From Bryobacterales bacterium (GTDB lineage Bacteria > Acidobacteriota > Terriglobia > Bryobacterales > Bryobacteraceae): DNA of 64,000 nt. Below, piece after piece: positions 58,901 to 64,000 of the stretch. The notes beneath the pieces were generated by a model that made no database searches, had not been told where the DNA came from, and saw nothing but the letters and a program-made list of their open reading frames with translations. Position 1 is the stretch's first letter. Each line of letters opens with the position of its first letter. The translations under genes were made by a program, and so were the position numbers. The DNA lies in the NCBI GenBank assembly GCA_003166865.1, contig PMUP01000097.1, forward strand, positions 225,798-289,797, given 5' to 3'.

Positions 58901-59201
58901 GAGACTGCAGATCGAGGCTCCACTCCACAGGCGGGGCTCCCGAAGCAATCTGCACTTCCTTGTGAGCCGTCTGGAACCCGAACATCTGCACTTCCACGGT
59001 GTAGGTTCCCGGCGCGAGATCGGGCAGTTCGTAGTTGCCGGACTCATCGGTGGTGGTTACCGCGCGATGATTGCCTTGAGTCGCGATCACCGTGGCGCCC
59101 GGCAGCGGCTGCCCGCCGAACTTCACTGTTCCCGTGGATGTGACGCTGGTCTGCGCGCACAGCAACGGGCCAAGAACCACAAGAAAAGACAGCCGCGGCA
59201 C
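55926..59201 (-). CDS. Oar-like TonB-dependent receptor with carboxypeptidase-regulatory domain and Gly-rich segment
   Basis: 1091 residues. Signal peptide, then an Ig-like carboxypeptidase-regulatory domain (about 19-95; GATVIATQGNHRAVTTTDES-GNYELPD), a plug-like region, and a 22-strand-type barrel ending NIRFRF. Between about residues 175 and 265 a Gly/Pro low-complexity stretch (GGPGGGGPGGGG, GFGGPGGGGGGGGGGFGG) interrupts the plug. The Oar-type family imports large substrates or secretes proteins in Acidobacteria and Myxobacteria. Directly downstream on the same strand is the VWA gene (13-base gap), so the two are probably one operon, powered by the TonB at 52732. Confidence 0.88.
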   Translation of the reverse strand: MPRLSFLVVLGPLLCAQTSVTSTGTVKFGGQPLPGATVIATQGNHRAVTTTDESGNYELPDLAPGTYTVEVQMFGFQTAHKEVQIASGAPPVEWSLDLQSRPRELAERPRGPQAGQQAGFRATAESEVDQLAAAPPPDIAPQNSANANEAFLVNGTLSTGLQNDQNDFGLRGPLLGMQGPPGGLGGLGVQGQPGGVPGAPGGPGGGGPGGGGAGFGGPGGGGGGGGGGFGGGRGGGGFGGPGGRNRPGGNGNGQLIGNRRNRGRQGIHGNLSIQWQGAATDAKQFSLSGQPEPQPNFNNYRWSGVVGGPLRIPHLLKGDSTFFTVSYYSTRGQSISYNVGSVPTALERMGDFSQDFIKGVLQKIYNPDTGNQFMGNVIPVSMFDTNKAVMGLLKFIPSANLPGTVNNYEFVAAVPADTDNVSVRLNQNLGKNDRLALTEGFQRRKSDTAQLFGFLDPGTGFGDNTNLSWIHNVGSTALNTAQVTFNRNRTTQNSFFSYGTDVASELGIQGTSQEAINYGPPTLSFTNYASLSDAIPSDSVVQYFTESEAYSWVKHNHTMTFGGDFKRQDRNTITDQNARGTFTFDGIKTSELNSKGQPLPNTGFDFADFLLGLPAASSVQFGGSSTYFRQNAYDVYANDDWRVNPNLTLMYGLRYEYYSPLSEKYGHLVNLDIAPDFTAVSSVEAGQSGPYSGAFPNSLIQPDRHDFAPRGGLAWKPSAKHSTVVRLGYGIYYNPTALNQLATELSEQPPFAVTERLTTSDTDVLTIQNGLATAPTKTTIANTYAVQKNYQVGYAQSWSVSVQQNLSRSFFFELNYLGTKGTDLDTQTVPNRAALGSSPLTSQQILPIADAQQFIYDSSWGNSIYHAGQVRLMRRFARNMSFNVLYTYSKSIDDSSTFGGVGNVVAQNAFDLSAERGLSSFNRPNVVTLNYVLSTPAQASWWKRNWTLSGSALLENGTPFTARILGNQSNVAGTGVVGSGRAEATGLPVEDGSGYFNLAAFTAPPPGELGDVGRNTIPGPWSWSLNSALGRYFTIGGEGSRKRIELRFETTNTLNHVNITNVNTVVGSTQYGVPITAGAMRTADVNIRFRF

Positions 59202-59265
59202 TATGACTAAAGGATCGCATTTCCAGCCGCCGCCGTTACGAGAATCGGTGTAAAAGAGGGTAAAG

Positions 59266-59976
59266 CTACCCGGCTTTCAACAGCACCACGGTGATGTTGT
59301 CCGGACCGCCCGCTTGTTTAGCGGCTTCAATCAGCCGTTCACACTTCGCTTGGAGGGAGCCGTTGCCCGACAACGTGTCGGCAATTACGCCCTGCTCCAC
59401 CACACCGTGCAGACCGTCGCTGGAGAGCAAGATCAACTCGCCGGTATGCGGCTGCAGCCTGTAGCTGTGTACGCGCACCTCCGGGCTGACGCCGATCGCC
59501 ATGGTCAACACGTGGCGCATCGGGTGAGTTTTCAGGCTGGCCTCGTCGATCCCCAGGCGGCGGCCCACCTCGTTTACCCAGGTTTGATCTTCGGTGACGC
59601 CGGTGAGCTCGCTGCCGCGGTGCACATACGCGCGGCTGTCGCCGACGCTGGCGATCAACAGATCGGGACCGCTCTCCAGCGCAGCCACCAAGGTAGTGCC
59701 CATGCCTTCCAGAGTAGGATCGCTCGCGGCCTTGGTCATCACCCGCAGATTCGCTTCCCGAAAGGCCTGGAAGAGGATTTCGGCATCCGGCTCGCCGGCC
59801 TTCTGAATGAACGCTGCCACTGTATCCACGGCGAGCTTGGACGCGTGCTCGCCTGCCTGGGCGCCCCCCATGCCATCCGCCACCAAATAGAGGCCGGTGG
59901 TGGGTGAGACCAGATAGCAATCTTCGTTGTTTTGGCGAACACAGCCTGGGTCGGATAGACCGAACGCTTCCAGCAT
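59266..59976 (-). CDS. PP2C-family Ser/Thr protein phosphatase
   Basis: 236 residues: GLSDPGCVRQNNEDCYLVSP, YLVADGMGGAQAGEHASKLA with the metal-binding Asp and Gly-Gly, ASVGDSRAYVHRGSELT, ILLSSDGLHGVV, and GGPDNITVVLLKAG. It removes phosphate from Ser/Thr residues with Mn or Mg and would oppose PEGA-type kinases such as that at 175-2004. ATG 59976; a TATAAT hexamer ends 11 bases before. Confidence 0.95.
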   Translation of the reverse strand: MLEAFGLSDPGCVRQNNEDCYLVSPTTGLYLVADGMGGAQAGEHASKLAVDTVAAFIQKAGEPDAEILFQAFREANLRVMTKAASDPTLEGMGTTLVAALESGPDLLIASVGDSRAYVHRGSELTGVTEDQTWVNEVGRRLGIDEASLKTHPMRHVLTMAIGVSPEVRVHSYRLQPHTGELILLSSDGLHGVVEQGVIADTLSGNGSLQAKCERLIEAAKQAGGPDNITVVLLKAG

Positions 59977-59987
59977 GAGCTTTTTGG

Positions 59988-59993
59988 ATTATA
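59988..59993 (-). promoter_or_regulatory. -10 hexamer TATAAT before the PP2C gene
   Basis: Minus-strand TATAAT, ending 11 bases before the ATG at 59976. The transcript would have a 5' leader of only about four bases; no Shine-Dalgarno is visible. Confidence 0.5.
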
Positions 59994-60045
59994 CCCGTTT
60001 CAGGAATTTAGGCCGATGGTTGCCTCCACGGGAGGCGAACCTTGC

Positions 60046-61272
60046 TCAGGGCTTGTCTGGCTGCAGCACGGCCTTCAACTGCCAATAAGCGCTCTCTTCA
60101 TAGTTGGTCTTCAAGCGCTCCAAACCCTCGGTTTGCGAATCGCCGGGTCGTGGACCGCTCTGTTTTTCGCAGCGCGCCAGCAGCAGCGCGGCTTCGGCGT
60201 CGGCCGGATCGTGATCGAGCGCCGCGTGAAAGCGTTCGGCGGCGGCGGCAAAACTGCCCGTGCGCCACAGCGCGTAGCCTAAATTGAATTGATATACCGG
60301 ATCGCTGCGGTCGCCTTCCAGAGCTTTGCGAAAATCATCCACGGAGGACGGGAGAAGATTGGCTCGGGACTCGGCCGCCGCCAAGTTGTTGTACACCTCG
60401 CTCAGAGGAACCACGCGCGCCACCTCTTGAAAGGCTGCCGCGGCGCCCGCAAAGTCGCCGCTCTGGTAGCGGCATAGGCCTAGAAAGAAGCTCGCTTCGC
60501 GATAGTGAACGTCGCCCTGCGCCACTTTTTGGAACCATTCCGCGGCTGATTTGTATTCTTTTTTGCTCCACAGCAACCGGCCGAGCTGGAAGTCCGGCAA
60601 CGAATAGTGGCTATCCAACCGCGCGGCTTGCGTGAAGAAGCGATGTTTCTCATCGGCGTTGGACGCGAGCAGGCCGCGAGTGTAGTTTTCCACGGCATCC
60701 ACGCGCACGGCCGGGTGCCGCTCACGGAACTCGGTCTCGGACGGCGCGCCCGCCGGTTTGAGAAACCGCAGGGTCTGCCACGCCAGGTGTTCTTGCAGGG
60801 CCGCGAGATCTTCGAGCGCCCCCACCTCGCGAAATTCCGGGCCCTCCTTCACGCGCTTCAGATCCAGCACGCGGGCCGTGATTAGCAGTGAAGCGCCGTT
60901 CCCCAAGCCCTTGGCGGAAACATTCAGCGCGCCCTTGAGTGCGGAATCCGGCGCGGCCTTGACATCGTACTGCCCGAAGATCACCTGCTCGGCATCCAGC
61001 TCTTCGCCGATCTTCACCACCGATGCCTTGGTGAGCAGAGAATAGGGACGCAGCGACAGGCGGCTGTAGGCTTGGATGCGGTCGTCCCGATCGAGCGCCA
61101 TTAATCCTTCCGAGGAAAGCCCCTCGCGCATCGATTCAGCCAGGCTCTCGCCCATCCAATCCAGATTGGGATCTTTCGAGAGGTTGAAGAACGGCAAAAC
61201 CAGATAAGTAACAGCCTGCGCCGATGGAAGGATGAGGCAGAGACAAACCGAGGCCCACAGAATAGTGCGCAC
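60046..61272 (-). CDS. TolB-N/FlgO-like domain protein with TPR repeats
   Basis: 408 residues. Signal peptide (TILWASVCLCLILPSAQA), then an N-terminal beta/alpha domain like TolB-N (YLVLPFFNLSKDPNLDWMGE, EELDAEQVIFGQYDVKAAPD), and TPR units from about residue 180 (HPAVRVDAVENYTRGLLASN; SLPDFQLGRLLWSKKEYKSA; DPVYQFNLGYALWRTGSFAA). GTG start with TAAAAT six bases before it. Function: probably a periplasmic protein-protein scaffold. No partner identified. Confidence 0.75.
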   Translation of the reverse strand: MRTILWASVCLCLILPSAQAVTYLVLPFFNLSKDPNLDWMGESLAESMREGLSSEGLMALDRDDRIQAYSRLSLRPYSLLTKASVVKIGEELDAEQVIFGQYDVKAAPDSALKGALNVSAKGLGNGASLLITARVLDLKRVKEGPEFREVGALEDLAALQEHLAWQTLRFLKPAGAPSETEFRERHPAVRVDAVENYTRGLLASNADEKHRFFTQAARLDSHYSLPDFQLGRLLWSKKEYKSAAEWFQKVAQGDVHYREASFFLGLCRYQSGDFAGAAAAFQEVARVVPLSEVYNNLAAAESRANLLPSSVDDFRKALEGDRSDPVYQFNLGYALWRTGSFAAAAERFHAALDHDPADAEAALLLARCEKQSGPRPGDSQTEGLERLKTNYEESAYWQLKAVLQPDKP

Positions 61273-61278
61273 TTGCTT

Positions 61279-61284
61279 ATTTTA
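61279..61284 (-). promoter_or_regulatory. -10 hexamer TAAAAT before the TolB/TPR gene
   Basis: Minus-strand TAAAAT (one mismatch to TATAAT) ends six bases before the GTG at 61272, the spacing expected for a leaderless mRNA. Confidence 0.4.
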
Positions 61285-61351
61285 CCGCGCCCCTGGTTTA
61301 CTGACGCGCGGCCCGGTGTTGCCGGAGTAGAAGCGGGCCTCGGTAACTAGC

Positions 61352-61681
61352 TTAATTGGTTGCGTTGCCCGATTTTTCGAACACTAGCCGCTTGCTGGTG
61401 CCGCCCAGCCGGATCTCTTCCACCTGCGTGCCGTTGATCCGTACGGAACTGCGCGAAAACTTCTCGCTCTCATTCTCCACTTTCACCGGGGCTTCGGTCA
61501 TTGTCTTGCCCTGCTTGATGACCGCCATGCCGTTGTCCTTCAGCTCCAGCTTGTAGTCGCCCGCCTTAAGTTGCGTGCCGTTGATCGTGACGGGCTGGTA
61601 GAACGTCACCGTGTAGCTCGAGGCCGCGCTGGCCACCGCGAGAGCCGCGGTAGCAAATCCCAATAGAACATTCTTAACCAT
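61352..61681 (-). CDS. Small secreted acidobacterial protein
   Basis: 109 residues: a signal peptide (VKNVLLGFATAALAVASAAS) followed by a beta-domain (YTVTFYQPVTINGTQLKAGD, LKDNGMAVIKQGKTMTEAPV, VRINGTQVEEIRLGGTSKRL). Very small secreted proteins of this type are frequent in Acidobacteria and annotated as hypothetical. GAGGAG eight to nine bases before the ATG is an unusually good ribosome binding site here. Function unknown. Confidence 0.7.
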   Translation of the reverse strand: MVKNVLLGFATAALAVASAASSYTVTFYQPVTINGTQLKAGDYKLELKDNGMAVIKQGKTMTEAPVKVENESEKFSRSSVRINGTQVEEIRLGGTSKRLVFEKSGNATN

Positions 61682-61796
61682 GATTGTAACTCCTCAACTG
61701 AACTTGTCTGACTTCACGTACTAATACGCAGCAGCCGCGCATACGTTCCGAAGAATGCAGAAAAATGTTCAATTACTAAGGAGTTTCAAAGAATGT

Positions 61797-62747
61797 TCAA
61801 AGACCGCTATGCGCGACTTCGCGTTGCACGATTGCGAGCGCCTCTGCTTGCATGCGCGGATCGTCTCCAAAGCCTGGGAGCCAGTGCACGTCATGTTCTT
61901 TTCGAAACCAGGTTAGCTGGCGCTTAGCGTAGCGGCGCGTTTCAAGCTGTGTGGATTCCAGCTCCTGCTCGAGCGTGAGGCTTCCTTCCACCACCTGCAA
62001 AGCTTGTTTATAACCGAGCGACTCGAACGGCTTGGCTCCACGCGAAACGCCGGCCGCCAGAAGCTGGCGCACTTCGTCCACCAGGCCGCGCTCAAAGATG
62101 GCGCTGGTGCGGGCATTCAAGCGCGCGTAAAGCAGCTCGCGTGGCGGATCCAGGCCGAGCTTGATGGGACGAAATCCGGTGAGCGGCGCGCGTCCGCGTT
62201 CAAACAGCGAAGACAGAGGCCGGCCCTCGATCAACCGGACCTCCAGCGCGCGCATGGTCTTGTTCTTGTCGTTCGGATGAATGCGCGCGGCCGCCGCTGG
62301 ATCAAGACGTTTCAGAATCCGATGCAAGCTTCCGGTGCGGCTTTCCTCGCGACGCACGAGCCGCGCGCGAAGCGTTTCGTCGCGCGACGGCCCAGGAAAT
62401 AATCCGTCCAACAATGCGCGCAGATAGAAACCGGTGCCGCCGGCCAGCACCGGAATCCGGCCGCGTCCCGCAATCTCGCGCAGCACCGCCTCGGCCAATC
62501 GCGCGTAATCGCCGGCGGTGAAAAGTTGGGCCGGTTCGATCACGTCGATTAAATGATGCGGAATGCCCTGCCGTTCGGCCGCGGGGACCTTAGCCGTCCC
62601 GATGTTGAAGCCGCGATAGACCTGCAGCGAATCGCAGTTGACGATCTCGCCGCCCACCACCAACGCGATGCGTAGAGCCAAATCGCTTTTGCCTGAGCCG
62701 GTGGGCCCCACGACGATCGGAAGTGGAGTTAATAGCCTCTCGTTCAC
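61797..62747 (-). CDS. miaA: tRNA dimethylallyltransferase
   Basis: 316 residues. P-loop GPTGSGKSDLALRI, catalytic DSLQVYRGFNIGTAK, PHHLIDVIEP, VLAGGTGFYLRALLDG and FESLGYKQALQVVEG are intact. It adds the isopentenyl group to A37 of tRNAs reading UNN codons. The start is GTG; TATCAT ends ten bases upstream, so the transcript may be almost leaderless. Two copies of TCTTTGAA with a period of 12 lie at the end of the gene and repeat TGA. Confidence 0.95.
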   Translation of the reverse strand: MNERLLTPLPIVVGPTGSGKSDLALRIALVVGGEIVNCDSLQVYRGFNIGTAKVPAAERQGIPHHLIDVIEPAQLFTAGDYARLAEAVLREIAGRGRIPVLAGGTGFYLRALLDGLFPGPSRDETLRARLVRREESRTGSLHRILKRLDPAAAARIHPNDKNKTMRALEVRLIEGRPLSSLFERGRAPLTGFRPIKLGLDPPRELLYARLNARTSAIFERGLVDEVRQLLAAGVSRGAKPFESLGYKQALQVVEGSLTLEQELESTQLETRRYAKRQLTWFRKEHDVHWLPGFGDDPRMQAEALAIVQREVAHSGL

Positions 62748-62757
62748 GTTCGTGAGA

Positions 62758-62763
62758 ATGATA
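62758..62763 (-). promoter_or_regulatory. -10 hexamer TATCAT before miaA
   Basis: Minus-strand TATCAT ending ten bases before the GTG at 62747, with no ribosome binding site between. Confidence 0.35.
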
Positions 62764-62779
62764 GCGCGGCCTCGTCATT

Positions 62780-62810
62780 CCGGCTCTCCAGGCCGGCTCT
62801 CAAGGCCGGC
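62780..62810. repeat. Tandem 13-base repeat between miaA and TPR gene
   Basis: CCGGCTCTCCAGG and CCGGCTCTCAAGG in tandem followed by a third CCGGC. Lies in the divergent 170-bp gap, so it belongs to the regulatory region of one or both genes, or is a slippage product. Confidence 0.6.
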
Positions 62811-62917
62811 GTAAAACCCAGCCGCGACCTGGCCCAGACTTCAGGGTTATACTGGAATTGAGTCCGTCTGTCCTCGGATCCCACTCGATCCAGGTCAAGG
62901 AAAGAGAGCCTTTTTCG

Positions 62918-64000
62918 ATGATCCCAACTCGCCGGTTGGTAAGCCTTCCCGGTCTTCTTTTGGTGGCCACGGCTGCCTTCGCACAGAGCGCTCCCGCTGC
63001 CGCGCAGGCCGCTGGGCAGGTGGACAAAGCTGCCGCTTACTACAATTATTCGCTTGGACACTTGTACTCGGAATTGGCGGCGGCCTACGGCAATCGCGGC
63101 GAATACTTCAGTAAGGCGGCGGAGAGTTATCGCGCCGCGTTGAAGGCCGATCCCAGCGCGACGTTCATCTCCGAGGAACTTTCCGATTTGTACATCCAGT
63201 CCGGCCGGCTGCGCGAAGCAGTCCTGGACGCTGAAGACGCTCTCAAGCAGAACCCGAACGATTTGAATGCGCGCCGCCTGCTCGCGCGCATCTATACCCA
63301 TCTGATCGGTGATTCGCAAAACAACCAGATCGATCCGGACATGGTGAAGAAGGCCATCGAGCAATACCAGAAGATCACCGAGACCGATCCTAAGGATGTC
63401 GAGAGCTGGATCATGCTGGGCCGCCTCGAAAAGGCGCTGCAAAACTCCACCGAAGCGCTGGCCGCCTACAAAAAGGCGCTGGAGCTGGACGCCGGCAACG
63501 AAGACGCGATGACCGGTTTGGCCACCGTATACGCCGACCTGGGCGACAACAAAGCCGCCGCCGACATGCTGCAAAAAGTGGCCGACAAGGACCCTAATCC
63601 GCGCAGTCTCACCAGCCTCGCGAGCGTGTACGAGCAACTCAAGGACTATTCGCTGGCCGCCGAGATGCTGCGCCGCGCGCTCGATCAGCAGCCGGGCAAT
63701 TCCGATTTGAAGAAAGGTCTCGCCGAAGATCTGCTGCTCTCCGAGCAGCTCGACGATGCCCTGAAACTGTATCAGGAATCCGTCGCGGAAGATCCCAAGG
63801 ACGAACACTCGCTGCTGCGAATCTCGCAGATCTACCGGCAAAAGCGCGACTTCGCCAAGGCTCGGGAAGCCGCCGACAAGGCCAAGGAGATCGCGCCGGA
63901 CGATTTGGAAGCGCAGTTCAATGACGTCAACTTGCTTGAAGCTGAAGGCAAGATTCCGGATGCCATCAAGACTCTGAAAAGCATTCTGGACGCGACCACC
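62918..64000 (+). CDS. TPR repeat protein, truncated by the window end
   Basis: The first 361 codons of a gene that runs past the window end; no stop is reached. Signal peptide (IPTRRLVSLPGLLLVATAAFA), then at least nine TPR units (YSELAAAYGNRGEYFSKAAE; FISEELSDLYIQSGRLREAV; SWIMLGRLEKALQNSTEALA; SLASVYEQLKDYSLAAEMLR). AAGGAAAGAGAG lies nine bases before the ATG. Likely a periplasmic scaffold or outer membrane component; the missing C-terminus decides. Diverges from miaA. Confidence 0.8.
   Translation, partial: MIPTRRLVSLPGLLLVATAAFAQSAPAAAQAAGQVDKAAAYYNYSLGHLYSELAAAYGNRGEYFSKAAESYRAALKADPSATFISEELSDLYIQSGRLREAVLDAEDALKQNPNDLNARRLLARIYTHLIGDSQNNQIDPDMVKKAIEQYQKITETDPKDVESWIMLGRLEKALQNSTEALAAYKKALELDAGNEDAMTGLATVYADLGDNKAAADMLQKVADKDPNPRSLTSLASVYEQLKDYSLAAEMLRRALDQQPGNSDLKKGLAEDLLLSEQLDDALKLYQESVAEDPKDEHSLLRISQIYRQKRDFAKAREAADKAKEIAPDDLEAQFNDVNLLEAEGKIPDAIKTLKSILDATT

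Noticed and set aside
62744-63841. 365-codon minus-strand frame opposite the terminal TPR gene
   Set aside because: The plus-strand frame has signal peptide, ribosome binding site and TPR repeats; the minus frame is its complement.
1-64000. CRISPR arrays, rRNA or tRNA genes
   Set aside because: No regularly spaced repeat array of suitable unit length and no cloverleaf or rRNA segment was recognised on either strand.

Overview
The window is a stretch of a chromosome from an Acidobacteriota bacterium, most likely of the Solibacter/Bryobacter type. This is inferred from gene content: a Ser/Thr kinase with PEGA repeats, winged-helix-like/TPR regulators, a VWFA-related Acidobacterial protein, an Oar-type TonB-dependent receptor with an N-terminal carboxypeptidase-regulatory domain, and a small secreted SDSMCG-type protein. 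The DNA is GC-rich, genes are on both strands in short runs of one to four, and no rRNA, tRNA, CRISPR array or intact insertion sequence was seen.

Layout. 1-6.2 kb: end of an isocitrate/isopropylmalate dehydrogenase gene, PEGA kinase, TPR regulator, SPFH membrane protein and glgC. 6.2-7.3 kb: the only long stretch without an intact gene; it holds a short ORF with a good ribosome binding site and a decayed NALRHG-type gene. 7.3-13.2 kb: gamma carbonic anhydrase, hisS-aspS, then a ccmABCD heme-export cluster. 13.1-16.2 kb: DAHP synthase (aroF) and a secreted partner, preceded by an aromatic-rich leader peptide and a transcription attenuator, then a VapBC-like toxin-antitoxin pair. 16.3-27.9 kb: diheme cytochrome c with a PQQ dehydrogenase, a coiled-coil anchor protein, P1 peptidase, phosphoesterase, two secreted hypotheticals, a pyridine nucleotide-disulfide oxidoreductase with a STAS protein, a CPBP protease and small membrane proteins. 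27.7-38.6 kb: a sulfatase-fold protein lacking the catalytic residues, DUF192, DUF1801, M28 peptidase, DUF5818-like, a TonB_C protein, and an exopolysaccharide-export-like pair (TPR/beta-barrel plus TIM-barrel hydrolase). 38.6-48.8 kb: ORF6N, dtd, purM-purN-yihY, an AAA ATPase behind a perfect inverted repeat, a PLP dehydratase with a 2-hydroxyacid dehydrogenase, selA, and an M20 peptidase. 48.8-52.7 kb: lipid A genes fabZ-lpxA-lpxI and a Gfo/Idh/MocA gene, with an opposite-strand HEPN gene pair inserted. 52.7-64 kb: TonB, VWA and TonB-dependent receptor, PP2C phosphatase, TolB/TPR protein, small secreted protein, miaA and a truncated TPR protein.

The strongest new observation is the aroF leader: a 17-residue peptide containing FRFWYWF, followed by mutually exclusive antiterminator and terminator stems, the architecture of ribosome-mediated attenuation by Phe, Tyr and Trp. 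Other window-wide patterns are a recurrent -10-like hexamer placed 6-11 bases before start codons (leaderless or nearly leaderless transcripts, including a 24-bp divergent promoter between an M20 peptidase gene and fabZ), and short tandem duplications that copy gene stop codons (vapC-like, M28 peptidase and TIM-barrel hydrolase genes).
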